A stretch of DNA of 64,000 nucleotides from Chloroherpetonaceae bacterium (GCA_033763895.1 JANRJQ010000010.1:748146-812145); one strand, 5' to 3'; positions 43,817 to 52,573 are shown, numbered from the stretch's first letter. The notes: generated by a model not told the origin, from the sequence alone. Translations and numbers: made by a program.

Positions 43817-44767
43817 TTAAGCAGCTTTTTTATCTTTTCCTTCATCTTTCTTTAAAGATGAAGGAATTTGAATTTGTTTTATGACAATATCAATTGTAGT
43901 CGATTTTCCTTGTTCTTTTGAATCACTTGGCGTATTTATTTTTTCTTCATCTGGTTTCTTGTTTATCTCGTCCTCCGATTCTTGAATTTCTTTGATAGCC
44001 CCAAAAGTCTCTGATTTTAATGGGTTAAGTGCAAATTTCACTTGACCGTGCCCGCGTGAAGTGTTTCCGCCAAGTCCTTCATGCTCTTGAATTTGTTCTA
44101 ATGCCCATAAAATATTTTCAATATCTTTTTTTATTGAAGATTGACTTGGCTTAAATATTTGGTATGATGTTTTTTTTTCATCAGTTGCAAATGTCATTTC
44201 TTGTATTTTGTAAATGATTTCAAAGCCGAATTCCGCCCCTGCGGGTACGCGCTCAATCGTGCGGGGTAAGGCATGTGCGGTAATACGGTCAACGGCAATT
44301 TCCATTTTTGCTTCGGTTTTTGGCAAATTGTTTTCCATAAATGATTTTCTCGTTGTATCCGTGTAAAGTGCGTCGCGCACGACCAAAACGGAGGGTACAC
44401 TTTCATAAGAGGCAGAATTTCCAAACACGCGACAGACTTCTGAACTCATCGCGTCAATTGTGGATTGCGCTTTATTCTGATTATAGTTTTTATCATCATA
44501 CATCTCCATCCAAATTTCATTTGTCATTGGAGAAAAGACTTTTGTAGTTTTCTTCTCTAAGAGAGAGCGCATTTTCCCTCGTAACGAACTTCCCGGAATG
44601 TAGGGTTCGTTGGTAACAGGATTTTTTATTACAGGATTATCAATTCCTCCTTTGTCAATTGAATCGGCTGTTCCGCCGATATGCAAGCCAGTAATAGCTT
44701 TAATTGTACCTGAAATTTTGATATAGCCGAGTAATTTGATTTGGCGAGTTGTATTTGTATTGGACAT
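43817..44767 (-). CDS. csm3: Type III-A backbone RAMP ribonuclease Csm3
   Basis: The 316-aa subunit forms the crRNA-guided filament and cuts target RNA every six bases. ITGLHIGGTADSIDKGGIDN contains the aspartate (about Asp43) corresponding to the catalytic one, followed by YIPGSSLRGKMRSLLEKK; GLGGNTSRGHGQVKF is the glycine loop. It is about 80 residues longer than common Csm3: the last ~75 residues are a charged Lys/Glu-rich tail (INKKPDEEKINTPSDSKEQG) likely disordered. It lies 14 bp after csm2. Confidence 0.93.
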   Translation of the reverse strand: MSNTNTTRQIKLLGYIKISGTIKAITGLHIGGTADSIDKGGIDNPVIKNPVTNEPYIPGSSLRGKMRSLLEKKTTKVFSPMTNEIWMEMYDDKNYNQNKAQSTIDAMSSEVCRVFGNSASYESVPSVLVVRDALYTDTTRKSFMENNLPKTEAKMEIAVDRITAHALPRTIERVPAGAEFGFEIIYKIQEMTFATDEKKTSYQIFKPSQSSIKKDIENILWALEQIQEHEGLGGNTSRGHGQVKFALNPLKSETFGAIKEIQESEDEINKKPDEEKINTPSDSKEQGKSTTIDIVIKQIQIPSSLKKDEGKDKKAA

Positions 44768-44781
44768 AATGGTCTCCTTTT

Positions 44782-45240
44782 TTATTTATCTTTCTTTTTG
44801 GTGTCAAATGTGCTGTGGTAGTCAAGAATCGCTTCAAAAAATTCAACGAATGTTCTTAAATCTGAAACCGTTTTAATTTTAGGCGTAGAGACGGCAAAAA
44901 TTTCATAGAGTTCCTTCAGACTGTCTCGCTCAGAACTGCCTGCTATCTTTGGTAATAGGAATTTCAATTTGTGCTTATCAATAAATCCATCGTTGGCAGT
45001 TGTTGCATCAGGGTTGCTCATACGATTGGCCTGTTCAATACTTTTGACATATCTGTAAAAACGATTTAGTTGAGTAGATGTAACTTTTATCGTTTTAGCG
45101 ACAGTAGCCGCATAGTTCGGCAACAAATCTGAATCATTGAGTTCGCTAAATTTTTGACAATTCTGGATTGCATTTTTCACATCATCTAACTTGGGTAATG
45201 TCCCAAATACAGCGGTGAAATCAAATGATTCATTTGACAT
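44782..45240 (-). CDS. csm2: Type III-A small subunit Csm2
   Basis: This 152-aa helical protein carries the Csm2 pattern: KITSTQLNRFYRYV-like segment (TKVTSTQLNRFYRYV region), then KLKFLLPKIA, and VSDLRTFVEFFEAILDYH at the C-terminus. The small subunit lines the complex and helps position target RNA. Its ATG shares a base with the cas10 stop (TAATG), indicating coupling. Confidence 0.9.
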   Translation of the reverse strand: MSNESFDFTAVFGTLPKLDDVKNAIQNCQKFSELNDSDLLPNYAATVAKTIKVTSTQLNRFYRYVKSIEQANRMSNPDATTANDGFIDKHKLKFLLPKIAGSSERDSLKELYEIFAVSTPKIKTVSDLRTFVEFFEAILDYHSTFDTKKKDK

Positions 45241-47429
45241 TATTTAGTCCTCCTTAAGTATGAAAGCCAGTTAAGAGCAATGTGGAAATGAGACATCCAA
45301 TTTTGTTTGGCTGGATCATTGGCATAAATGTATGTGGTTAAATCCGTGAAAAGCTTTGGATGAGTTTCAGAGTATTTTGAAATTTGAGTTTCAACTTGTT
45401 TGAGAACCCGTGCCATAGTAGGCAAGTGCATTTTTCCCGTTTCTTGATGCTTTTCGATAATTGCGAACCATTTTTCAATGGTTGAGTAACTGAATTTATT
45501 TACTTCAAATACGATTCTTCCATTTGCATTTTTGGTTTCACCACACTTGGCATAAACTTTCATCAGCTGTAGCAGAAATTGGTTTGCAAGTTGCCATTTC
45601 ATTGAGAGCATATATCTTTCTTTTTTGAGTAGGCGGTTTTGGCGTTGGGCTTTGTTATCATCAAAAAATAAACCTATTCTGTTTTTATGGGGATTACTTT
45701 CGCCTTTATCTTTATCATTCTTCGCTACGCCTTCCGCCTCGCCCGATTTCTTCGCCATTTGGTAAAGTGGGAATTTTGGATGATGAAGCGTTAGTCCGCC
45801 GGAAATTCCCAGACGATTTGAAATTTGATTGGCATCGCCTCCCGTGAAGCGGTGAAAACATTTTTGAATATCAAAGGCAAGTTCAGCGGTTTCGTCCCAC
45901 GCCCCAATGATAAAAAGGTCATCGCCGCCCGCGTAAATCACAGAAACATTTCGCCCGTTTGAATAATCTTTACCGAGAATGTTGGTTTGTTCAACCCCGT
46001 TGAAAGTTCCATTGCAGATTTGATTCAAATAACCTTTGAAGAAAAGATTAAGAAGCCGTGATTTTTGTGAAAGCTCTTGCGGGGTTTCGATGTCTTGAAA
46101 GTTTTTTCCAAGATTATCCACATCCATTCGTAAAGCTCCGATGAGTTCCGCACCGCAAGAACTTGCAGCTAAGCCTTCAAATGTGGCGGTATCATATTCG
46201 ATTTCGTCACTTTGTTCTATTTTTCTAACATCATCGTGAATTGCTTTCAGTTCAGTGGATTTAGCATTTTCGGAAAGGTCGCCGTGCTTTCTGACATAAT
46301 TTGCATAGAAAAGTGGATAACAGCCTTCTTCAAAGCCGTTGATTTTCCAGCGAGGACTTTGGGTCGACTTACCGTCTATGTAATAATAAGCTGATGAGGA
46401 ATCTTTTTTCGGAAATTCAAAATAATTTTTATTTGAATCAGGTGTGACATCTGAGCGATAGATATACTTGGCTGTAATCAAATTATCCCCGATATGAAAT
46501 TGATGGTAGCAACTTTCAGATGCCCAAGTATAGTCCTCAAGTGATTTTCGTTTTTCTTTTTTATTAAGCACATCCTGCATTGATATTTTTTCTGATGGCT
46601 TTACAACATCGTCAGGAAGAGCAAACATTTCTGTAGGAGGTAAGTCATCCCGCCTCGTGATTTGGCATTCCGTTTGAACGGTTGTTTGCTTCGGCATTTG
46701 CGGCGTAAAGAAACCACCCAATTGATTCAAAAACTTTCGGCGTTTTTGTTTATCCAAGTTTTCGGATTGCGCTTTTCGTGCCTCCGCAAATTTTGAAATG
46801 TCTGAAAACGGATGTGCATCAAGCGCGATAAAAAACTTGCCTGAAAATTCCTGCTTTGCCCATTTATTTAATACTTCACGGAAATTATTAACAGTATCAC
46901 GATGGGATTGCATATTGGGCATGAGCAAACTGAACCCGCCGCCGCCTGAATAAATGATTTGATAACGGTTGTCGCCAACAAGTTCATAAATGATATGCTC
47001 CGTAAGCAGTTCGAGCATAAATGAGCGGGCGCGAAGCGTTTTGAGAGCGCCCTTTGAGGAAATGGTATAAACCGTGTCTTGAATGCCTGAAAAATCCGCG
47101 CTGACAAGCAGGAAGGGGTTATTTTTTTCTCCTTCTTCCTTACAGTCGTTTATGGCGGCTTCGGTTTTCAGCGCATCATACAGCGACACTGTCGGTCTTT
47201 TTTCGCTGGCGATAAACGACCCATATTGTTCAACATCTTGTAATGTGTTGATTTGGTCGTTCGGAAGCTGCGACTTTGTCGGAATGGGCTTTGGAAAGTT
47301 GATTGTTTTGAAATCAAGCTGAACGGGTTCAAAAGATGTTTCTCCTCCAAACGGATTTTTCAACGGCTTAAGTTGAGCCTTGTTCTCAAAAATTTCATTT
47401 GCTTTTTTTATCAATTCGTTCAGGTTCAT
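45240..47429 (-). CDS. csm1: Type III-A Cas10 (Csm1) lacking the HD nuclease domain
   Basis: About 730 aa. Palm 1 starts near residue 107 (FLLVSADFSGIQDTVY) and has LRARSFMLELL and YSGGGGFSLL. Palm 2 (GALRMDVDNLGKNF, about 433) carries the cyclase motif YAGGDDLFII (GGDD about 503-506). It should make cyclic oligoadenylate on target binding. The first ~100 residues contain no HD motif, so the usual single-stranded DNase is absent. The start is taken as ATG 47429, which overlaps the TGA of the upstream Cas10 fragment (ATGA); a GTG lies at 47435. Confidence 0.93.
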   Translation of the reverse strand: MNLNELIKKANEIFENKAQLKPLKNPFGGETSFEPVQLDFKTINFPKPIPTKSQLPNDQINTLQDVEQYGSFIASEKRPTVSLYDALKTEAAINDCKEEGEKNNPFLLVSADFSGIQDTVYTISSKGALKTLRARSFMLELLTEHIIYELVGDNRYQIIYSGGGGFSLLMPNMQSHRDTVNNFREVLNKWAKQEFSGKFFIALDAHPFSDISKFAEARKAQSENLDKQKRRKFLNQLGGFFTPQMPKQTTVQTECQITRRDDLPPTEMFALPDDVVKPSEKISMQDVLNKKEKRKSLEDYTWASESCYHQFHIGDNLITAKYIYRSDVTPDSNKNYFEFPKKDSSSAYYYIDGKSTQSPRWKINGFEEGCYPLFYANYVRKHGDLSENAKSTELKAIHDDVRKIEQSDEIEYDTATFEGLAASSCGAELIGALRMDVDNLGKNFQDIETPQELSQKSRLLNLFFKGYLNQICNGTFNGVEQTNILGKDYSNGRNVSVIYAGGDDLFIIGAWDETAELAFDIQKCFHRFTGGDANQISNRLGISGGLTLHHPKFPLYQMAKKSGEAEGVAKNDKDKGESNPHKNRIGLFFDDNKAQRQNRLLKKERYMLSMKWQLANQFLLQLMKVYAKCGETKNANGRIVFEVNKFSYSTIEKWFAIIEKHQETGKMHLPTMARVLKQVETQISKYSETHPKLFTDLTTYIYANDPAKQNWMSHFHIALNWLSYLRRTK

Positions 47430-47725
47430 TTGCACCGTCCTTTCAGCGAGCGCGCGACCTTCGGGTCGGTTGCAATGTTGAAGATAAAATCTTGAATCCC
47501 CGACATATCGCCCGATAAGACAAAAAACTCATGTATTGAGCCGTTTTGAGTATGGGAATTCTCGTTATTGAATTGGTGAAAAATCGGGAAATCCGAAATT
47601 GATGTATTGAAAGTTAGGAAATGCTGATTGCTCATCGGGGCATCACATTTAATGTTGAAACAAAGTGGTTTTTGTTGACCGTATTTTAAGTTTAAAATTT
47701 TACAATTGCAAGAAAAAAAATTCAT
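47426..47725 (-). pseudogene. Truncated second Cas10 N-terminal fragment
   Basis: The 99-codon frame ends with FFVLSGDMSGIQDFIFNI and KVARSLKGRCK, clearly the start of a Cas10 palm domain (SGIQxFIF and the LKGRS motif). It then stops by TGA where a complete Cas10 would continue with the second KGRS helix. Nothing like an HD domain precedes it. It is distinct from the complete Cas10 downstream (which reads FSGIQDTVYTI and LRARSF). It may be left over from an older Cas10 or still be translated and coupled to cas10. Confidence 0.8.
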
Positions 47726-47792
47726 TGTGCGTTAAAAAGATGTGAATTCTCTTCTACAATGATAACTTGCACCCTTACTATTTATCATCATT

Positions 47793-48308
47793 ATGAAAAT
47801 CAAATTCTTTACAACCGGCGGGACGATTGACAAGGTGTATTTCGATGCCAAAAGCGAATTCCAAGTCGGGCAGCCGCAAGTGGTCGAAGTGCTCGAACAA
47901 GCACATGTGGCGTTTCACTACGAAGTTGTGCCAATCCTGAAAAAAGACAGCCTCGAAATCACGCCCGGCGACCGGGAACTCATTCGCAAAACTGTGGAAG
48001 TTGACCCTTGCGAGCGCATCATCATCACCCACGGCACCGATACAATGGCCGAAACCGCGCATCTTTTGCTTGGTATTCCCAAGAAAACGATTGTGCTGAC
48101 AGGCGCAATGGAACCCGCGATTTCCCGCCACAGTGATGCCGATTTTAATATTGGCACGGCGGTCGCTGCGGTTCAAGCCTTGCCAAATGGGGTGTATATC
48201 GTGATGAACGGCAGAATCTTCCACGCAGAAAATGTCCGCAAAAACCGAGCGGAGCGAAAGTTTGAAGTCATTCAATCCGGCGATGCCTTTGCCGCCTCTA
48301 AAGGATAA
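47793..48308 (+). CDS. Short asparaginase/glutaminase-domain protein
   Basis: This 171-aa protein corresponds to the N-terminal catalytic domain of L-asparaginase: KFFTTGGTIDKVYF with the catalytic Thr, and IIITHGTDTMAETA with the second Thr-Asp-Thr site. The C-terminal domain of full-length enzymes (about 330 aa) is missing, as in a known group of small asparaginase-like proteins; activity is not certain. It is divergent from the Cas10 fragment and lies 5 bp before metX. Confidence 0.85.
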   Translation: MKIKFFTTGGTIDKVYFDAKSEFQVGQPQVVEVLEQAHVAFHYEVVPILKKDSLEITPGDRELIRKTVEVDPCERIIITHGTDTMAETAHLLLGIPKKTIVLTGAMEPAISRHSDADFNIGTAVAAVQALPNGVYIVMNGRIFHAENVRKNRAERKFEVIQSGDAFAASKG

Positions 48309-48313
48309 AATCG

Positions 48314-49369
48314 ATGGATTTTAGTCGCCATATTTCTCCGCAAACAAAATTTTTTACCCTTCAACATCCGCTGATGTTAGAATCGGGAGAAGTTCTGCCT
48401 GCGCCAACGGTTGCCTTTCGCACTTGGGGCAAACTTTCGGCTTCCAAAGACAATGCCATACTCTTGTGCCACGGCCTCACCGGCTCAGCCGACGCCGATG
48501 ATTGGTGGAAGCCGCTCATTGCTGAAAACGCGGCATTCAATCCTGTGCATGATTTTATCATTGCCACCAATGTGCTTGGAAGCTGCTACGGAACCACCGG
48601 TCCGTGTTCCTTAAACCCAAAAACGCAAAAGCGATACCAAGCCGATTTTCCCAGAATTACAATTCGTGATATGGTTGCACTTCAAGCCCGGCTTTTAGAT
48701 GAATTGGGGATTAAATCGCTGAAAATGGTTGTGGGCGGTTCGCTCGGTGGAATGCAGGTTTTAGAGTGGGGCGCGATGTTTCCTAATCGCGTTCGTGCCT
48801 TGATTCCGATTGCTACTTCAGGCAGGCACTCCGCGTGGTGCATCGGTATTGGAGAAGCCGAGCGAGCCGCAATCATTCGCGATCCAAAATGGAACAATGG
48901 CTTTTATGATGAACGTCATCCGCCAACGGATGGACTTTCAACCGCGCGAATGATTGCAATGATTACCTATAGAACCTCCGAGAGCTTTACCAAACGATTT
49001 GGAAGAGAAATGCAAGATAGCGACCGGTTTAGGGTGGAAAGTTATTTGCACTATCAAGGCGAAAAGCTCAATCAGCGCTTTGATGCCAATACATACATCA
49101 CCCTCACGAAGGCAATGGATACGCACGATCTCGGGCGAGGTCGAGCAAGTTACGAAGCCGCACTTGGGGCGATATCGCATCCGGCATTGGTCGTGAGCAT
49201 TACTTCCGATATTCTCTATGTTCCTTCCGAGCAAGCCGAATTGGCACGCCTCATGCCCAACGCCGAACTCCGCCACCTTGAAAGCGACAACGGTCACGAT
49301 GCTTTTCTCATTGATATGATTCCACTGAGTGATATGATTCGAGAATTTCGAGCGAAATACGGGATTTGA
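48314..49369 (+). CDS. metX: Homoserine O-acetyltransferase
   Basis: This 351-aa alpha/beta hydrolase acylates homoserine, the first committed step of methionine synthesis. The nucleophile motif is VGGSLGGMQVLEW; FAVRTWGKL-type entry, CHGLTGSADADDWW, LGSCYGTTGP, SDILYVPSEQ (catalytic Asp) and DNGHDAFLID (catalytic His) are in order. Acetyl and succinyl specificity cannot be separated by eye; most members with this architecture use acetyl-CoA. Probably co-transcribed with the preceding gene. Confidence 0.95.
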   Translation: MDFSRHISPQTKFFTLQHPLMLESGEVLPAPTVAFRTWGKLSASKDNAILLCHGLTGSADADDWWKPLIAENAAFNPVHDFIIATNVLGSCYGTTGPCSLNPKTQKRYQADFPRITIRDMVALQARLLDELGIKSLKMVVGGSLGGMQVLEWGAMFPNRVRALIPIATSGRHSAWCIGIGEAERAAIIRDPKWNNGFYDERHPPTDGLSTARMIAMITYRTSESFTKRFGREMQDSDRFRVESYLHYQGEKLNQRFDANTYITLTKAMDTHDLGRGRASYEAALGAISHPALVVSITSDILYVPSEQAELARLMPNAELRHLESDNGHDAFLIDMIPLSDMIREFRAKYGI

Positions 49370-49938
49370 TTGAGTTATAAGGGATCAGTTAAGAGTTAAG
49401 AGTTAAGAGTTAAGAGTGAAACTTCGATTGTATGTCATTCCGGCTTGTCCGGAATCCCACACGCCACTCATTAAAAGAGTCATTTCGAGCGCAGCGAGAA
49501 ATCTCAGATTCTCCCCAAGTCGGAGATTTCTCACTCCGCGTTGCTCCATTCGAAATGACATGCCTTTTGGTCTGTCATTCCGGCTTGTCCGGAATCCCAC
49601 ACGCCACTCATTAAAAGAGTCATTTCGAGCGCAGCGAGAAATCTCAGATTCTCCACAAGCCGGAGATTTCTCACTCCGCGTTGCTCCATTCGAAATGACA
49701 TGCCTTTTGGTCTGTCATTCCGGGTTGTCCGGAATCCCACACGCCACTTATTAAAAGAGTCATTTCGAGCGCAGCGAGAAATCTCAGATTCTCCACAAGC
49801 CGGAGATTTCTCACTCCGCGTTGCTCCGTTCGAAATGACTTTTCTTTATTCATTCTTTGAAAGAAAAAGAATGAGATGAAAGTGAATAAACGCATCCCTC
49901 GTTCTTTCTGTTAGCCTTCCAAATAAATAAATGAACTC
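49370..49938. repeat. Repeat block with three tandem 140-bp units
   Basis: Units begin GTCATTCCGGCTTGTCCGGAA at 49434, 49574 and 49714 and end near 49840. Each contains the GGAATCC palindrome, TCATTTCGAGCGCAGCGAGAAATCTC and CGGAGATTTCTCACTCCGCG. They differ at few positions (for example CGGG for CGGC in copy 3). A short AAGAGTT tandem precedes them (about 49391-49417). Frames crossing the block are repeat translations. The rest, to 49938, is unremarkable spacer. Confidence 0.9.
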
Positions 49939-50868
49939 ATGTCTATTTTTTCACTCTTCAAAAAAAAGCTTTCGCCCAAGTGGGCCTTTAAGAAAGACGG
50001 ATTTATCTGGAAAGCCCTCTTTTTAGATTCAGGCTTTATCGCGATTGAACATCGCGCGAAAAGCGAACGCAAAACCACCTTTCTTTTGCTTGATGCAGAA
50101 ACAGGCAAAGCGATTTGGCAAGATTATACCCTGCTCGTTCCAAATGGTCCGAAAAAAGGGGAACCCATCGGTGAAGGTTGGTGGGTTGGCCTTGAAGCGG
50201 TAAAAGGTGAACTCATTTATCTCCATAGTTACTTCAACCCAAGTTCGCCTGAACACTTAGGAATTTGGGCAATGCAAGCACGCACGAAGGAACTCAAATG
50301 GGCGCTACCCGATTTCTCCTTTCTATGTTTTACACAAGGAAAAATGATGGCTTATCGCGAAAGCGGCGATGCTGAGGGTTTCGCCGATCGTAATTTTTTT
50401 ATGATTAACCCTGAAACGGGTGAAATTGTAGAATCCCTTGGAAAGGATTCGCTGATTACCAATCGCATTCGTGAAGATGCTGAGAGCGAGGCCGAAATGC
50501 AGGGCGTTGAACTGCCTGTTCCTTGTGCGCCGGAGGCGAAGCAGTATCAAGATATTTTATCGGTACTAAAACCGTATATGAGCGATAAACCAATAACCGG
50601 AGGATTTGAACTATTGCGTTCAAGCGGAAAGCTGTTCTTTGGCTATCATGAACAGACGGAGAGAACCGTTGTCACACAAGTGGGTTTACCGGTGAAAGCA
50701 CTAAATTATCGCTTGAAAGTGCTCGATGAAGCGAGCGAGAAAATTCAATTTGATGATATCATCAGTACCTTAATGAGTGGCTTTTTGGTGGATGGTTTTT
50801 TTGTTCGAAAAGGTGTGCTTTACTTTGTGCGTGAACGCGATACCGTATGCGCGTATCCTTTGGAATAA
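49939..50868 (+). CDS. DUF4905-like protein
   Basis: This 309-aa soluble protein has strand-rich repeats (LLDAETGKAIWQDYTLL, IWAMQARTKELKWALPDF, FFMINPETGEIVESLG), with the tone of a beta-propeller-like Bacteroidota family, DUF4905. No enzymatic motif. It stands alone between a repeat block and a toxin-antitoxin pair. Function unknown. Confidence 0.75.
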   Translation: MSIFSLFKKKLSPKWAFKKDGFIWKALFLDSGFIAIEHRAKSERKTTFLLLDAETGKAIWQDYTLLVPNGPKKGEPIGEGWWVGLEAVKGELIYLHSYFNPSSPEHLGIWAMQARTKELKWALPDFSFLCFTQGKMMAYRESGDAEGFADRNFFMINPETGEIVESLGKDSLITNRIREDAESEAEMQGVELPVPCAPEAKQYQDILSVLKPYMSDKPITGGFELLRSSGKLFFGYHEQTERTVVTQVGLPVKALNYRLKVLDEASEKIQFDDIISTLMSGFLVDGFFVRKGVLYFVRERDTVCAYPLE

Positions 50869-50910
50869 TTAAAACGGACTTATAGATTAAATAAAATTCG
50901 AAACAAAGAT

Positions 50911-51120
50911 ATGAGTTTTAATGGCATTATTGAGGAAGTTCAAAAACTAAGCCTTCATGAAAAAATTGAGTTGGAGAGCCTGATTCAAAAATATATCATA
51001 GAAGAAAAAAGAAAAGAGATTCAAAGAAATTATGAATTGGCGAAGTTGGAAGAAGCGGAAGGAAAGTTGAAAAAGTATCAAGATGTCAAATCTTTTCTAA
51101 AGGGTATAAATGAAGAATGA
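50911..51120 (+). CDS. Probable antitoxin of a RelE-type pair
   Basis: The 69-aa product is highly charged and helical (SLHEKIELESLIQKYIIEEK, KLEEAEGKLKKYQDVKSFL). Its stop overlaps the next gene's ATG by 4 bp. The arrangement and size are those of a type II antitoxin; no DNA-binding family is recognisable. Confidence 0.75.
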   Translation: MSFNGIIEEVQKLSLHEKIELESLIQKYIIEEKRKEIQRNYELAKLEEAEGKLKKYQDVKSFLKGINEE

Positions 51121-51386
51121 TATCAATTTGTTTTTCTTCATCTTTTCAAAGAGCCTATAAAAAACGAATAAAAGGGAATCTACTACTACAAAAAAGATTC
51201 GAGGATAAGTTAGAGATATTCAAAAAAAATCCGTTTGAAAAATCTTTTTTTACTCATAAACTGAGTGGAGATTTGAAAGATTTGATGAGTTTTTCAATTG
51301 ATTATGATGTTCGTGTAGTTTTTTACTTTAATTCGCAAGGGGATGCAGTTTTTGTTGATATAGGGTCACATGATGCTGTTTATTAA
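51117..51386 (+). CDS. RelE/YafQ-type mRNA interferase toxin
   Basis: This 89-aa basic protein has the RelE/ParE fold pattern: FSSSFQRAYKKRIKGN, a helix, FTHKLSGDLKDLMSFSIDYD, VRVVFYF and VFVDIGSHDAVY. The terminal G-x-HDAVY with its histidine is typical of ribosome-dependent YafQ-like RNases. It is coupled to the upstream antitoxin gene and followed after 11 bp by the Xer recombinase gene. Confidence 0.87.
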   Translation: MISICFSSSFQRAYKKRIKGNLLLQKRFEDKLEIFKKNPFEKSFFTHKLSGDLKDLMSFSIDYDVRVVFYFNSQGDAVFVDIGSHDAVY

Positions 51387-51397
51387 CGACCATTGGA

Positions 51398-52372
51398 ATG
51401 AGTAACAAAACGGAATTATTTTTTGTATCAAAGTTTCTCAATTTCCTCGAAGAAGAGAAACAATTTTCACCTCACACCCTCGAGGCGTACAAGACTGACC
51501 TTAGTCACTTTTATCAGTTTCTTCAAAAGCATTTTGAAGTGAAAAACTCCGATGATATTAATCTCAAAGAAATAGATGCCATTACCATTCGCTTGTACTT
51601 AGGCGATTTGCTTGATACCGGCTATGAAACCAAATCAATCGGGCGGAAACTTGCCTCAGTGAAAAGTTTCTTTAAATACCTCATCACTTCCAAGGTGCTT
51701 GAATCTTCACCGGCAGCCGGAGTCTCGACCCCGAAGGTTTCTAAAAAGCTTCCATCATTTCTGAACGAATCGCAAACAGAAACACTCTTCCAACAGCTTG
51801 AAGAAGTGGGTCGTGATGGCGATTTCGAGGGCGTCCGCGACCGTGCGATACTTGAACTGCTTTACAGTTCGGGGCTTCGTTTAAGCGAGTTGGTCGGGTT
51901 AAATACCTCCGATATTGACTTGCAAACCGGACTTGTGAAAGTGTTAGGAAAAGGAAAAAAGCACCGAATTGTGCCGATTGGGAATAAAGCGATTTCAAGC
52001 CTAAAAAACTACTTTGATGTAAAAAATAAGTTCTTTAATATTTCACCATCAAAGTTCTTTGACATTACTGAATCTCACGGTGAGAGACATGATAAAGAGC
52101 CGCTATTTATGACTGAAAAAGGAAAGCGTATTTATCCCGTATTGGTGCAGCGTTTAACAGAGCGAGTGCTTTTACCAGTAACGGAAATGAAAAAAAAGAG
52201 TCCGCATGTACTTCGTCATACATTTGCCACGCACTTACTCAATAAGGGTGCTGATTTGAGAAGTGTCAGTGAGATGCTTGGGCATAGCAGCCTTTCAACG
52301 ACTGAAATTTACACGCATGTAACTTTTGAGCGCTTAAAAGAAGTTTACAGCAAAGCGCATCCAAAAGCATAA
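51398..52372 (+). CDS. xerD: Tyrosine recombinase XerC/XerD-like
   Basis: This 324-aa site-specific recombinase has an N-terminal SAM-like core-binding domain (FLEEEKQFSPHTLEAYKTDL). The catalytic domain carries Arg in LYSSGLRLSELVGL, Lys in GKGKKHR, HVLRHTFATHLL (His-x-x-Arg), GHSSLSTTEIYTH and the nucleophile Tyr in that motif. It may resolve chromosome dimers with a partner. An insert of about 25 residues (NKFFNISPSKFFDITESHGE) is unusual. Xer proteins are also used by mobile elements; the locus is near a toxin-antitoxin pair. Confidence 0.9.
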   Translation: MSNKTELFFVSKFLNFLEEEKQFSPHTLEAYKTDLSHFYQFLQKHFEVKNSDDINLKEIDAITIRLYLGDLLDTGYETKSIGRKLASVKSFFKYLITSKVLESSPAAGVSTPKVSKKLPSFLNESQTETLFQQLEEVGRDGDFEGVRDRAILELLYSSGLRLSELVGLNTSDIDLQTGLVKVLGKGKKHRIVPIGNKAISSLKNYFDVKNKFFNISPSKFFDITESHGERHDKEPLFMTEKGKRIYPVLVQRLTERVLLPVTEMKKKSPHVLRHTFATHLLNKGADLRSVSEMLGHSSLSTTEIYTHVTFERLKEVYSKAHPKA

Positions 52373-52494
52373 AGCTTCGTCAAAAGATTAAGTACATTCA
52401 TACAAAAGGAAATCCAATTATTTTTTGGTTCATAGTGCTTTCGTTAACCTTAAAACATCACTTACCGGAGAACACAGATACGATTTTGAACTTT

Positions 52495-52539
52495 TCCGCA
52501 AAGCAATTCTCTGCGGAGTTAAGCCAAGCAAATGCTTGG
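52495..52539 (+). promoter_or_regulatory. Hairpin pair in the hpf leader
   Basis: In the 201-bp gap before hpf, TCCGCA/TGCGGA (52495-52500 with 52512-52517) and CCAAGC/GCTTGG (52524-52529 with 52534-52539) form two hairpins; the second precedes a GTTTGTTT run. They could end the recombinase transcript or act in the leader of hpf. Position only; no known riboswitch. Confidence 0.4.
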
Positions 52540-52573
52540 GTTTGTTTCATAATCTAAACGAAAGGGGAATGGA

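Noticed and set aside
49403-49895. Several open frames on both strands across the 140-bp repeats
   Set aside because: They are translations of the tandem repeat and mirror one another; no start signals or homology.
51398-52372. Xer recombinase as integrase of the accessory island
   Set aside because: It lies about 20 kb from the tRNA-Lys edge among core genes and resembles chromosomal XerC/D; no att sites nearby.
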